Notes: generated by a model from the sequence alone, not told the origin. Positions 23,097 to 32,514 are shown, counted from the first letter of the stretch. The stretch is DNA of 57,486 nt from Marinilactibacillus kalidii (GCF_017599325.1 NZ_JAGFVM010000027.1:1-57486); one strand, 5' to 3'. Numbers and translations: made by a program.

Positions 23097-24671
23097 ATGA
23101 ATCAAACAATACAGAATCCTATTTTGAAAGGATTCAATCCAGATCCAAGCGTCGTCGAAGCAGAAGGTCAATATTATATTGCCGTTTCTTCTTTTGAATG
23201 GCTACCTGGGGTGAGAATCTATCGCTCAGAAAATTTGGTTGATTGGAATCACGAAACAGATATCCTAACCAATCAGGTTGACTTAAAAGGAAATCCAACC
23301 AATTGCAGTATTTGGGCACCACAGTTAAGTTACTCAAACGGAACGTTTTACCTTGTCTATACGGATGTCAAAAGTACGCATCGTCCTTTCAAAGACTGTC
23401 GAAATTATTTGATTACAGCACCCAGTATAACAGGACCATGGAGTGAACCTATTTATTTAAATGGCTCTGGTTTTGATCCGTCTCTTTTTCATGATAGAGA
23501 CGGAAAAAAATGGCTATTGAACGCGCTTTGGGATTACCGCTTAACGACTTCGAACAAGTCGAGTGGCATCGTACTACAAGAATATGATACTGAGCATAAA
23601 GTACTTACCGGTCAAATGAAAAAAATATTCGACTGCACTTATTTGAAGAAAACAGAAGCGCCTCATCTCTACCAATTAAATGGCTATTATTATTTGATCA
23701 CGGCTGAAGGCGGGACAGGGGTCAATCATTCAGTGACTGTTGCAAGAGCAACATCGATTGAAGGACCTTATGAAGTCGATCCTGAGTTTCCAATGATGAC
23801 ATCAAGTGAACATCCTGATTGGTTGCTTCAACAAGCGGGACATGGCAGCTTATTGAAAACAAAAGACGATGAATGGTATATGGTTCATCTGACTACCAGA
23901 CTCGTAGAAGGAAAGTACGCTATCTTAGGTAGAGAAACAGCAATCCAGAAGGTGTATTGGGATGAGGCTGGCTGGCTGAAATTAGCCCATGAAGGGAAAT
24001 TGCCGGCTATAAATGTTCCAGTACCAAGAGCCTATCAGCAACATGGCGGCATAGTTGAAACAAAGCCACGTTACTTTAAGGATGATTTTGAAAGCGAACA
24101 ACTCGATAAGGAGTGGAATACCTTACGTATTCCAGCGGAAGAGGACTGGCTATCTTTAAAAGAAAGACCAGGTTACCTAACCATAAAATCAGGTGAATCA
24201 CTCCAAAGCTTATTCCAACAACATCTTATTGGAAAAAGACAGGAAGAATTTGTCTTTACTGCGGAAACAGCATTAGTATTCGAACCAGAACACTTTTTGC
24301 AGATGGCAGGTTTATCACTCTACCTAAATACAGAAAATTATTTGTATCTATATGTAACCTACGATGAATCTTTGCAGAAGTGCTTAAGAATGATGCGTTC
24401 TGTTAACGGCAATTTTGAACTATTAGCCGATAAGGTGGCATTACCTGAAAACGAACCTGTGAAACTGAGTGTCAAGGTAGATCATGCCAAAGCGCAATTT
24501 TTCTACCATACTACTAAAGAAGCTGACGCTCAAAAAATCGGAACGGAACAGTCTATTACATTTCTATCGGGTGGGTTCACAGGAAGTTTTGTGACCTTAT
24601 CTTGCCAGGACATGAATCAGTTCAAAGGGTGTACAGCAGCATTCCAGTATTTTAAATATGAAGGAAAATAA
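23097..24671 (+). CDS. Glycoside hydrolase family 43 (XynB-like, with C-terminal beta-sandwich)
   Basis: 524 residues. Catalytic residues fit the XynB-type GH43 enzymes: Asp16 in GFNPDPS (base), Asp127 in GFDPSLF (pKa modulator) and Glu187 in KTEAPHLY (acid). An N-terminal five-bladed propeller is followed from about residue 330 by the beta-sandwich GH43_C2 domain. The family contains beta-xylosidases and alpha-L-arabinofuranosidases; in this locus it may trim arabinose or xylose side chains of pectin. No signal peptide. ATG 23097 has GGAGG upstream; the in-frame GTG at 23085 is rejected. Confidence 0.92.
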   Translation: MNQTIQNPILKGFNPDPSVVEAEGQYYIAVSSFEWLPGVRIYRSENLVDWNHETDILTNQVDLKGNPTNCSIWAPQLSYSNGTFYLVYTDVKSTHRPFKDCRNYLITAPSITGPWSEPIYLNGSGFDPSLFHDRDGKKWLLNALWDYRLTTSNKSSGIVLQEYDTEHKVLTGQMKKIFDCTYLKKTEAPHLYQLNGYYYLITAEGGTGVNHSVTVARATSIEGPYEVDPEFPMMTSSEHPDWLLQQAGHGSLLKTKDDEWYMVHLTTRLVEGKYAILGRETAIQKVYWDEAGWLKLAHEGKLPAINVPVPRAYQQHGGIVETKPRYFKDDFESEQLDKEWNTLRIPAEEDWLSLKERPGYLTIKSGESLQSLFQQHLIGKRQEEFVFTAETALVFEPEHFLQMAGLSLYLNTENYLYLYVTYDESLQKCLRMMRSVNGNFELLADKVALPENEPVKLSVKVDHAKAQFFYHTTKEADAQKIGTEQSITFLSGGFTGSFVTLSCQDMNQFKGCTAAFQYFKYEGK

Positions 24672-24688
24672 GAAAAGGAGAAAGTATC

Positions 24689-25468
24689 ATGGCAAAAGAA
24701 CATCAACGGGAAACGGTCATGTTAACGGGTGCCGCAGGTCAGATTGGAGAGGTAATGACACCTTATCTTGCAAAACAATATGATTTGGTGCTAGTAGATA
24801 AAGAAAAAACTGAACTGGATGCTTCTCTTAAAAAACAAGTGAGGCAAATCGAACGCGACTTATCTGATCCAGAACAAACTAAAGGACTGTTAAAAGATAT
24901 TGATTATGTCGTTCACTTAGCAGGTGATCCTAGACCAGATGCTGATTTCTATGATTCGCTCTTGGATGCTAATTTCAAAGTGACCTTCAATTTGTTTAAA
25001 GAAGCTGTGGAATCGACACAGGTAAAACGTGTTGTTTTTGCTAGTTCGATTCATGCGGTAGGTGGTTATCCACTGGACACCCAAGTATCTGTGGATATGT
25101 ATCCAAGACCTGCTGATTTATATGGAGTTTCCAAAGTTTATGCAGAAGTGCTAGCAAGCCACCTAGCCTTTAAACACGATCAACCTTTTATCGGTATACG
25201 TATCGGAGGATTTGATGGAATAGATGGAGAACAAGAAACCTTAGAGAACTTGATTAAGTATTTATCTCCCAAGGATATGTGTCATTTAGTAGATCGTTGC
25301 TTAAAGGCTGAGATGAAGCGTCCATTCTTACTAGTCAATGGCGTATCGAATAACACCTATAACCGACTTGATATTCATCAAGCAAGAGAAGAGATTCAGT
25401 ATCATCCAGAAGATAATGCCTTCGAAACTTACGGTTCATTTAAAGAGATGACCGACGATACAGAATAA
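24689..25468 (+). CDS. NAD-dependent uronate dehydrogenase-like SDR (epimerase fold)
   Basis: 259-residue extended-SDR protein. It has TGAAGQIG (NAD-binding Gly-rich loop), VVHLAG, VVFASSIHAVGGYP and catalytic LYGVSK (Tyr145, Lys149). These segments, plus IRIGGF and a C-terminal PEDNAFETYG, follow uronate dehydrogenases (Udh), which oxidise galacturonate or glucuronate to the aldarolactone. The locus, however, carries a full isomerase route and no lactonase or aldarate dehydratase, so another sugar-acid substrate is possible. AAGGAG precedes the ATG; the gap to GH43 is 17 bases. Confidence 0.72.
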   Translation: MAKEHQRETVMLTGAAGQIGEVMTPYLAKQYDLVLVDKEKTELDASLKKQVRQIERDLSDPEQTKGLLKDIDYVVHLAGDPRPDADFYDSLLDANFKVTFNLFKEAVESTQVKRVVFASSIHAVGGYPLDTQVSVDMYPRPADLYGVSKVYAEVLASHLAFKHDQPFIGIRIGGFDGIDGEQETLENLIKYLSPKDMCHLVDRCLKAEMKRPFLLVNGVSNNTYNRLDIHQAREEIQYHPEDNAFETYGSFKEMTDDTE

Positions 25469-25510
25469 ATGAAGCAACCAATTAGATCATAAAATCAATG
25501 GAGGGATAAG

Positions 25511-26995
25511 ATGCAAACAACAGAAAAGATGCACACGTTATTAAAGGATCATCCAAATTACATTGTCTATGAGCGTTCAATGATGCGTTTAGAAGATAGT
25601 GAATGGGCAATCGTCAAAACGGGATTAGACAAAAAATTACTTGTCACTGGAAGTGAGACACTACTAAATCAGTTAGAAGGTGAGCTGATCGAAGCTGATG
25701 CAAAACTTTGTCCGATGAACCATAGCAATCGACTAGTATTGAACCAATATTTTGACTGGACAGTTCCGAAGGCTTTTGGAACAAAAGTCACAACAATAGG
25801 ACTAGGAGATCGATTAGGATTAGCTTCTCCAGGACACATATCTGCTATCCGAAAAAAACAGGCTAAACCAATCTTGGCTCAGCAAAGTATACGAGAACTG
25901 ACCTTAATGGACAGAACGATCGATGATATCGTAGACGCAGCGAGTTATGCTGTCTTCCAAGAAAACTACCAAGAGGGTTTCGGTGCAGATGGGGACCACT
26001 TGAAAGAAGAGGAAGATATTAAACGGGCTCTGGATGCAGGGATGACCATGCTGACATTGGACTGCTCAGACCATATCGATAATCGAATCACACGTTATTC
26101 ACAAGAGGATATTCAAGCACACTACAACGAATTATCGGCCGAAGAACGAGCAGGGTATGAAGAGCGTTATTTGGGAAAAGTATTTACCATTGACCATCTG
26201 GATATTTCTTTTACAAAAGAAGCACTGATGTTCAATGTCTTGCTTTATAAAAAAGCCTTAGACTTTACCGTTTACGTGTTCAATGAGTATGTTGAACAAG
26301 CCGATCAGGCTATTGATTTTGAGTTGTCGATCGACGAAACAGAAACTGTGACAAGCCCGGTTTCTCATTTCTTTGTTGCACATGAGTTGATTGAAAAAGG
26401 CGTAAAAGTGAATAGTCTAGCACCGAGATTCATTGGTGAATTCCAAAAAGGTGTGGATTATATGGGGGAATTAGAAGAATTTGAAGTAGACTTCAAAAAG
26501 CACGCAGCGATCGCGGAGAAGTTAGGCTACAAAATCAGTATTCACTCCGGTAGTGACAAATTTTCAGTATTCCCAATTATTGGTGAGCATACGAAAGGCC
26601 TATTCCACTTGAAAACAGCAGGTACGAACTGGTTGGAAGCGATGCGCGTAATAGCGAAAACAGAGCCTGAACTTTATCGCCATATGCACGCTTATGCATT
26701 CGAACATTTCCCAGAAGCACAAAAATATTATCATATTACTCCTGATCTCTCTGGTATCTCTGAATTGGAAGAAGTGACAGATACAGAACTACCAGAATAC
26801 TTGAATGATCGCAATGCTAGACAGGTTTTACATGTAACTTACGGTGTACTATTGACTGCAGAAACGGATGAAGGAAAATCCCTTTTCAAACAGACTTTCT
26901 TTGAGAAAATGAAAAAACATGAAACAGCCTACACAGAAACATTAATTGACCATATTGGAAAACATTTAGAAACGCTAAGCATTCCAAACCAATAA
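25511..26995 (+). CDS. uxaE: D-tagaturonate epimerase UxaE
   Basis: 494 residues, matching the tagaturonate/fructuronate epimerase family first assigned in Thermotoga, which interconverts D-tagaturonate and D-fructuronate. Recognisable parts are the N-terminal RSMMRLEDSEWAIVKTG, the GFGADGDHLK loop, TLDCSDHIDNR and KISIHSGSDKFSVFP with its His, a probable metal site. UxaE lets galacturonate enter the glucuronate/mannonate branch, replacing tagaturonate reductase UxaB and altronate dehydratase UxaA, neither of which is present. GGAGGG lies before the ATG. Confidence 0.92.
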   Translation: MQTTEKMHTLLKDHPNYIVYERSMMRLEDSEWAIVKTGLDKKLLVTGSETLLNQLEGELIEADAKLCPMNHSNRLVLNQYFDWTVPKAFGTKVTTIGLGDRLGLASPGHISAIRKKQAKPILAQQSIRELTLMDRTIDDIVDAASYAVFQENYQEGFGADGDHLKEEEDIKRALDAGMTMLTLDCSDHIDNRITRYSQEDIQAHYNELSAEERAGYEERYLGKVFTIDHLDISFTKEALMFNVLLYKKALDFTVYVFNEYVEQADQAIDFELSIDETETVTSPVSHFFVAHELIEKGVKVNSLAPRFIGEFQKGVDYMGELEEFEVDFKKHAAIAEKLGYKISIHSGSDKFSVFPIIGEHTKGLFHLKTAGTNWLEAMRVIAKTEPELYRHMHAYAFEHFPEAQKYYHITPDLSGISELEEVTDTELPEYLNDRNARQVLHVTYGVLLTAETDEGKSLFKQTFFEKMKKHETAYTETLIDHIGKHLETLSIPNQ

Positions 26996-27013
26996 TAAAG
27001 AAGGACTGATTGC

Positions 27014-28435
27014 ATGCCATTTATCGATAACGATTTTATGTTACTGAATGATACTGGAAAAAAGCTTTATCATGACTATGCTAAAGATATGCCTATATTT
27101 GACTATCATTGTCATTTGAGTCCACAATTGATTGCTGACAACCATGAGTTTGAAACGATTACGGAAATTTGGTTGGCGGGAGATCATTATAAGTGGAGAG
27201 CGATGCGCGCAAATGGTGTACCTGAAGAAAAAATTACAGGTTCAGCTTCTCCAGAAGAAAAGTTCAAAGCTTGGGCAGAAACGACAGAAGCTGCTGTAGG
27301 CAATCCTTTGTACCACTGGACACATATGGAACTGAAAACCTATTTTGGGATCGAAGAAACGCTCAATAGTAAAAACTGGAAAGAAATTTATGATCGTATG
27401 AATCGGGTAATCAAAGAAGAAAAACTGACTACACAAAAACTAATCAGCACATCTAATGTCAGCTTTGTAGGAACCACAGATAGTCCAACCGATTCCTTAA
27501 CGGATCACGATCGAATTGCTGCTGACACAGGCTTTTCAGTTACCGTAGCCCCTTCTTTTAGACCAGATGAGGCCTTTCATATAGAAGATAAACGATTTAG
27601 TGGCTTTCTAGAAAGATTACAGGAGCTATTTGGAAACGCACCTGAATCATACGTTGAAATGTTGGATCAGCTGAGTCAACGAATCGACTTCTTTGATCAA
27701 AAAGGGACACTAGCTTCAGATCATGCTCTAGATAAAATTGTATTTGAACCTGCTAGTTCTGAAGAAATTGAAGCGATCTTTCAAAAAGCCGTCAAGCAAG
27801 AAACCATCACGAATAAAGAAAAAGAACAGTATTTGACAAGAATCCTGATCGACTTGGGTGCGCTCTACCATAAAAAAGGTTGGGCGATGCAAATCCACTT
27901 TGGAGCATTACGTAATGCTAACCGTTATTGGTTCGAACGTCTCGGACCGGATACAGGCTTTGACTCTATCTTAGATGCTTCAGGAGAAGCGAAAGCACTC
28001 AATCATTTGTTAGATGAAATGGCCTACCTTGAGACCTTGCCGAAAATGATACTGTACAACTTAAATCCAACTCAAAATGCTGTAGTAGCGAGTGCTGTAA
28101 GTAATTTCCAAGTGAATGATGAAGGTATCAAGAGCAAGATACAATTTGGTGCTGGTTGGTGGTTCAGTGATACTGAAACAGGTATGCTCAAACAAATGAA
28201 AACTTTATCAGATCATGGCTTGCTTATGAATTTTGTAGGGATGTTGACGGACTCAAGAAGCTTCTTATCTTATCCGAGACATGACTATTTTAGAAGGATT
28301 CTCTGTAATTTCATTGGTCAGCAAGTAGAAGACGGCAAATACCCAAACGACGAGACCTTGTTAAAACGAATGATTGAGAATATTTGTTATAACAATGCTG
28401 TCAATTATTTCGATAAATCAGGAGGACAAAAATAA
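27014..28435 (+). CDS. uxaC: Glucuronate/galacturonate isomerase UxaC
   Basis: 473-residue amidohydrolase-fold isomerase, the normal UxaC length. It converts D-galacturonate to D-tagaturonate and D-glucuronate to D-fructuronate. The metal motif FDYHCHLSPQ (His32, His34) is near the N-terminus. WLAGDHYKWRAMRANGV, AMQIHFGALRN and the C-terminal YPRHDYFRRILC segment are all family signatures. The start codon ATG 27014 comes 19 bases after uxaE, and the stop overlaps the uxuA start. Confidence 0.96.
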   Translation: MPFIDNDFMLLNDTGKKLYHDYAKDMPIFDYHCHLSPQLIADNHEFETITEIWLAGDHYKWRAMRANGVPEEKITGSASPEEKFKAWAETTEAAVGNPLYHWTHMELKTYFGIEETLNSKNWKEIYDRMNRVIKEEKLTTQKLISTSNVSFVGTTDSPTDSLTDHDRIAADTGFSVTVAPSFRPDEAFHIEDKRFSGFLERLQELFGNAPESYVEMLDQLSQRIDFFDQKGTLASDHALDKIVFEPASSEEIEAIFQKAVKQETITNKEKEQYLTRILIDLGALYHKKGWAMQIHFGALRNANRYWFERLGPDTGFDSILDASGEAKALNHLLDEMAYLETLPKMILYNLNPTQNAVVASAVSNFQVNDEGIKSKIQFGAGWWFSDTETGMLKQMKTLSDHGLLMNFVGMLTDSRSFLSYPRHDYFRRILCNFIGQQVEDGKYPNDETLLKRMIENICYNNAVNYFDKSGGQK

Positions 28436-29487
28436 TGGAAATGACATTTCGTTGGTACGGCAAAGAAGATCCTATCTCACTATCGTATATTAAACAAATT
28501 CCGAACATGAAAGGTATTGTATCAGCTATTTATGATATTCCTGTAGGAGAGGTCTGGACAGTTGAAAAAATTAATGACTTAAAAGAAACGATTGAAAATG
28601 CAGGATTAGAATTGTCCGTTATCGAAAGTGTACCTGTTCATGAAGATATTAAAATGGGTAAACCTGGGAGAGATCAGTATATTGAAAACTATAAAGAGAC
28701 CATCCGTAATCTTGGAAAAGCGCAGATTCCTGTTGTCTGCTATAACTTCATGCCGGTTTTTGATTGGACACGATCAGACTTAGCCTTTGAATTGGAAGAC
28801 GGCTCTAAAGCTTTGATTTTCGATGAAGAAGCGGTCAATAAAATGGATCCAAGAGAATTGTCATTACCGGGATGGGACGAAAGTTATACAAAAGAAGAAA
28901 TCAACCAGTTGATGGATGAATATAAAAAAATCGATGAAGAAAAGTTATGGGAAAATCTGACCTACTTCATCAAGGAAATCATACCAATTGCAGAAGAAGC
29001 AAAGGTCAAAATGGCTATTCATCCAGATGATCCACCCTATAGTATTTTTGGTTTACCACGCATTATTACAGATGAAGAAGCTTTAAAGCGTTTTGTTGAA
29101 TTGTATGATAGCCCATACAACGGTGTTACATTATGCGTTGGTTCCTTTGCCTCAGATCCTAAAAACGATGCTGTAAATATATTGAAATTGATGCTTGAAA
29201 AAGATCGTGTGAACTTCATGCATACGAGAAATGTAAAATTGGTTGGTGGCAAATCCTTCCAAGAATCTGCCCATCTTTCAAGTAAAGGTTCGATTGATAT
29301 GTATGCCGTTATGAATACCTTAGTTGCACATGATTATACTGGACCACTTCGTCCAGATCATGGGCGAATGATTTGGGGAGAAGAAGGTAAGCCTGGTTAC
29401 GGACTATTCGACCGTGCTTTAGGCGCTACGTATTTAAATGGATTGTATGAAGCTTGTGTTAAAGCTAAAGGAGGAGCAAAAGCATGA
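28435..29487 (+). CDS. uxuA: Mannonate dehydratase UxuA
   Basis: 350-residue TIM-barrel enzyme that dehydrates D-mannonate to 2-keto-3-deoxygluconate. Family segments include the N-terminal MTFRWYGKEDPISL, PVVCYNFMPVFDWTR, AIHPDDPPYSIFGLPRI, NFMHTRNVK and PDHGRMIWGE, which supply the manganese and substrate ligands. GGAGG precedes the ATG, and it is tightly coupled to uxaC and uxuB. A second, enolase-superfamily enzyme with possible mannonate dehydratase ancestry is at 36540. Confidence 0.96.
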   Translation: MEMTFRWYGKEDPISLSYIKQIPNMKGIVSAIYDIPVGEVWTVEKINDLKETIENAGLELSVIESVPVHEDIKMGKPGRDQYIENYKETIRNLGKAQIPVVCYNFMPVFDWTRSDLAFELEDGSKALIFDEEAVNKMDPRELSLPGWDESYTKEEINQLMDEYKKIDEEKLWENLTYFIKEIIPIAEEAKVKMAIHPDDPPYSIFGLPRIITDEEALKRFVELYDSPYNGVTLCVGSFASDPKNDAVNILKLMLEKDRVNFMHTRNVKLVGGKSFQESAHLSSKGSIDMYAVMNTLVAHDYTGPLRPDHGRMIWGEEGKPGYGLFDRALGATYLNGLYEACVKAKGGAKA

Positions 29488-30326
29488 TAAAACCAACCTA
29501 CGATTTTACAGGGAAAGTCGTTGTTTTAACTGGCGCAGGTGGCGTGTTGGTTTCTCATTTTGCTAAAGCCTATGCCGCTGCTGGTGCTCGTGTTGCGTTG
29601 CTTGATTTAAATAAAGCAGCTGCTCAGTCAAACGCAGACGAGATCACCGCCATGGGTGGTCAGGCATTTGCATACGAATGTAATGTGTTAAAAAAAGAAT
29701 CGATTGAAGCTGCACGTAAAGCAATCGCACAAGATCTTGGTAAAGCTGATATTTTGATCAATGGAGCAGGTGGAAATAATCCACGTGCCACAACAGAAAA
29801 TGAATTTCATGAAGTAGAAGGTTTGGATGGGATAAAAACCTTTTTTGATTTAGATGAAGAGGGAATTTCCTTTGTCTTTAATCTTAATTTCTTAGGGACA
29901 TTATTACCGACACAAGTATTTGCAAAAGATATGTTAGAAAAAGAGCATGCAAGCATATTAAATATCTCAAGTATGAATGGTTTTACACCATTAACGAAAA
30001 TTCCAGCTTATTCAGGTGCTAAAGCCGCCATTTCTAACTTTACGGAGTGGTTAGCGGTTCACTTTGCACATGTAGGTATTCGAGTCAACGCAATCGCACC
30101 AGGATTTCTCGTAAGTAATCAAAACCGTGCTTTATTATTTACCGATGACGGAGAACCGACTGCACGGGCAAATAAGATTTTAAACAATACACCGATGGGA
30201 CGGTTCGGAGAAGCAGAAGAACTCATTGGCGGTGTGCTTTACTTAACCGACGAGCAAGCGGCAAGTTTCGTTAATGGAGTTGTTTTACCTATAGATGGCG
30301 GATTCAATGCTTATTCAGGCGTTTAG
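29484..30326 (+). CDS. uxuB: D-fructuronate reductase (D-mannonate oxidoreductase), SDR type UxuB
   Basis: 280-residue classical SDR. It has TGAGGVLVSHFAK (cofactor loop), INGAGGNNP (NAG), ISSMNGF (Ser) and YSGAKAA (Tyr, Lys). The ~30-residue insertion after the NAG motif and GGFNAYSGV at the end are typical of the SDR fructuronate reductases of Firmicutes, which are unrelated to the long E. coli UxuB. It reduces D-fructuronate to D-mannonate with NAD(P)H. ATG overlaps the uxuA stop by four bases. Last gene before the terminator at 30391. Confidence 0.92.
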   Translation: MIKPTYDFTGKVVVLTGAGGVLVSHFAKAYAAAGARVALLDLNKAAAQSNADEITAMGGQAFAYECNVLKKESIEAARKAIAQDLGKADILINGAGGNNPRATTENEFHEVEGLDGIKTFFDLDEEGISFVFNLNFLGTLLPTQVFAKDMLEKEHASILNISSMNGFTPLTKIPAYSGAKAAISNFTEWLAVHFAHVGIRVNAIAPGFLVSNQNRALLFTDDGEPTARANKILNNTPMGRFGEAEELIGGVLYLTDEQAASFVNGVVLPIDGGFNAYSGV

Positions 30327-30390
30327 TGAAAACATGAGTTGAGATTCTGATGGAATTTTTAAGCCTATCAACTAGCTAAATAATGAGCAA

Positions 30391-30441
30391 AAAAGAAGTT
30401 TCATATCGATGCGCCAAAAGTCGATTGGGAACTTCTTTTTT
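30391..30441 (+). terminator. Terminator of the pectin/uronate operon
   Basis: AAAAGAAGTT (30391-30400) pairs perfectly with AACTTCTTTT (30430-30439), with an inner ATCGAT/TCGAT part and a T tract. It ends the run that begins at 15109. Confidence 0.8.
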
Positions 30442-30494
30442 CTAAGTGTTATAATGAACCAGACTAAATGAACGTATAAAAAGGCTGGTATGAG

Positions 30495-32426
30495 ATGAAA
30501 GAAAATAAGTACTTAGAGTTATTAAATGAAAAGTTTGAACATCCAGAAGCGATTTACACTGAACTTATCAATCTGGAAGCCATCCAGAATCTTCCAAAAG
30601 GAACAGAACTGTATCTATCTGATGTTCATGGCGCAGATAAAGCATTTAATCATATCCTGAAAACAGGTGCCGGAAACCTAAGAGAGAAGATTGGTAGTTA
30701 TTTCAGTGATGAGTGGACCACTGAAAAAATGGACGAGTTCAATCTGTTTATCAGTTATCCCGAAGAAGCATTAAAAAATAGCGAGTATGCGCAAAAAAAA
30801 GATCAAGACTGGTACATGCAAATGATTAGAGATTTGATCGACTTTATGCAATTTTGTGCAGTCAAATATACGCGCTCTAAATTAAGAAAGGCGTTACCAG
30901 AAGAATATAGTTATGTGATCGAAGAATTACTTTATACAGATATGTCCCAAAACGAAAAAGATCTTTACTATAATAATATTCTTTATAGACTCATCAGTTT
31001 GGGGCAAGCAGAAACCTTTATGATCAAACTATGCCAAGTGATTCAACGATTGGTCATCGACCACTTGCATCTTGTGGGAGATATCTTTGATCGGGCGAGC
31101 GGAGAAAAAATAGTGATGGAAAGACTGATGACGCATCACTCTGTGGATATCCAATGGGGCAATCATGATATTCTTTGGATGGGTGCGATGTACGGATCTA
31201 AAGCTAACTTGGTCACAATGCTGCGAATCGCCGCAAGATATGGCTACTTATTCGAATTAGAAAAAACATATGGATTAAATCTCAGACCGCTTTTCTTGTT
31301 CGCCGAAGAACAATATGGCATACACGAGAACTTTAAACCAAAAGTCGTTGAGCCAACCAATACCTTTCAAGAAGAAAGCGAAGAACTCTTAACAAAGGTG
31401 CACCAAGCATTGGCGATTATTCAATTTAAGTTAGAAGGACAAACCATCAAACGGAGACCAGACTTCGATATGGATGATCGACTATTGTTAGACAAAATAG
31501 ACTTGGATAAGAAACAAATTGAAATAGACGGAAAAAGCTATCCATTGAACGATTTTCCGATTAACCAAATCAATGCAGCCGATCCATATCAATTGAACGC
31601 TGAAGAAGCGCATATTGTTCAAACATTGATGGAAAGTTTCCAACAGTCTGAAAAACTGATCAGATATATGGGCTTTTTATTGAAAGAAGGAAGTATGTAT
31701 TTGGTCTACAATGGGCAATTACTGTACCATGGGTGTATTCCGCTCACAGAATCGGGAGAATTAGATACCTTTACATTTGAAGGGGAAGCCTTAAAAGGGA
31801 AAGCCATGCTAGATAAGTTCGAAGAATATATCCGAACAGCAGCGTCTTCTAGACAAGAAACAGAAGACTATGCCACCGATTTACTCTGGTATTCTTGGAC
31901 CGGTAAAAAGTCTCCATTATTTGGGCGTGACCGCATGACAACCTTTGAACGTTACTATATTGATGACAAATCGGTTGCGAAAGAAAATCGAAATCCTTAT
32001 TTTCAGCTTCGAGGAAATGAAGAAGTTATGCTCAATATTTTGAAAGCTTTTGATTTGGATTCTCCAGATGCGAAAGTTATTAATGGTCATACACCTGTGA
32101 AGGCAAAAAAAGGGGAGTTACCTGTTAAAGCCAATGGACGATTAGTCGTGATCGATGGGGGCATGAGCGCAGCTTACCAAGCATCGACAGGAATTGCGGG
32201 TTATTCACTGATCAACAATTCTTATGGCTTTCAGATTGTGACACATCAACCATTTGAATCTGTTCAGGCTTTGTTTGATAAACGAAAAGACGAGACGAGC
32301 CTAAAACAGATCATTGATGGTAAGTTGGAAAGAAGACTGATTAAGGATACGACGATAGGAGAAAGTCTTCAAGAACAGATTGATGACTTGCAACAATTAT
32401 TGTATTACCTGAAGCGTAAAAAATGA
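30495..32426 (+). CDS. fbp: Fructose-1,6-bisphosphatase class III
   Basis: 643-residue Firmicutes-type FBPase (YydE/Fbp class III), a metallophosphatase. Signatures are YLSDVHG, HLVGDIFDRASG, IQWGNHD and VINGHTPVK, the metal-binding motifs of the calcineurin-like fold. It hydrolyses fructose 1,6-bisphosphate in gluconeogenesis. It has its own TATAAT (30450-30455) after the operon terminator. Its place between the uronate catabolic genes and kdgA-kdgK suits growth on uronates, which yield only pyruvate and triose phosphate. The ribosome binding site is weak. Confidence 0.96.
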   Translation: MKENKYLELLNEKFEHPEAIYTELINLEAIQNLPKGTELYLSDVHGADKAFNHILKTGAGNLREKIGSYFSDEWTTEKMDEFNLFISYPEEALKNSEYAQKKDQDWYMQMIRDLIDFMQFCAVKYTRSKLRKALPEEYSYVIEELLYTDMSQNEKDLYYNNILYRLISLGQAETFMIKLCQVIQRLVIDHLHLVGDIFDRASGEKIVMERLMTHHSVDIQWGNHDILWMGAMYGSKANLVTMLRIAARYGYLFELEKTYGLNLRPLFLFAEEQYGIHENFKPKVVEPTNTFQEESEELLTKVHQALAIIQFKLEGQTIKRRPDFDMDDRLLLDKIDLDKKQIEIDGKSYPLNDFPINQINAADPYQLNAEEAHIVQTLMESFQQSEKLIRYMGFLLKEGSMYLVYNGQLLYHGCIPLTESGELDTFTFEGEALKGKAMLDKFEEYIRTAASSRQETEDYATDLLWYSWTGKKSPLFGRDRMTTFERYYIDDKSVAKENRNPYFQLRGNEEVMLNILKAFDLDSPDAKVINGHTPVKAKKGELPVKANGRLVVIDGGMSAAYQASTGIAGYSLINNSYGFQIVTHQPFESVQALFDKRKDETSLKQIIDGKLERRLIKDTTIGESLQEQIDDLQQLLYYLKRKK

Positions 32427-32477
32427 TGAGTGGCTAAATTGGATTGGTTTTTCATTCATTTGAAAGACCAATCTCTA

Positions 32478-32506
32478 TTGAGTCGGTCTAGGCAGTAGGG
32501 TATACT
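32478..32506 (+). promoter_or_regulatory. Promoter of kdgA-kdgK
   Basis: TTGAGT (32478-32483), a 17-base spacer and TATACT (32501-32506), close to the sigma-A consensus. Confidence 0.8.
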
Positions 32507-32514
32507 GGGAGTTA

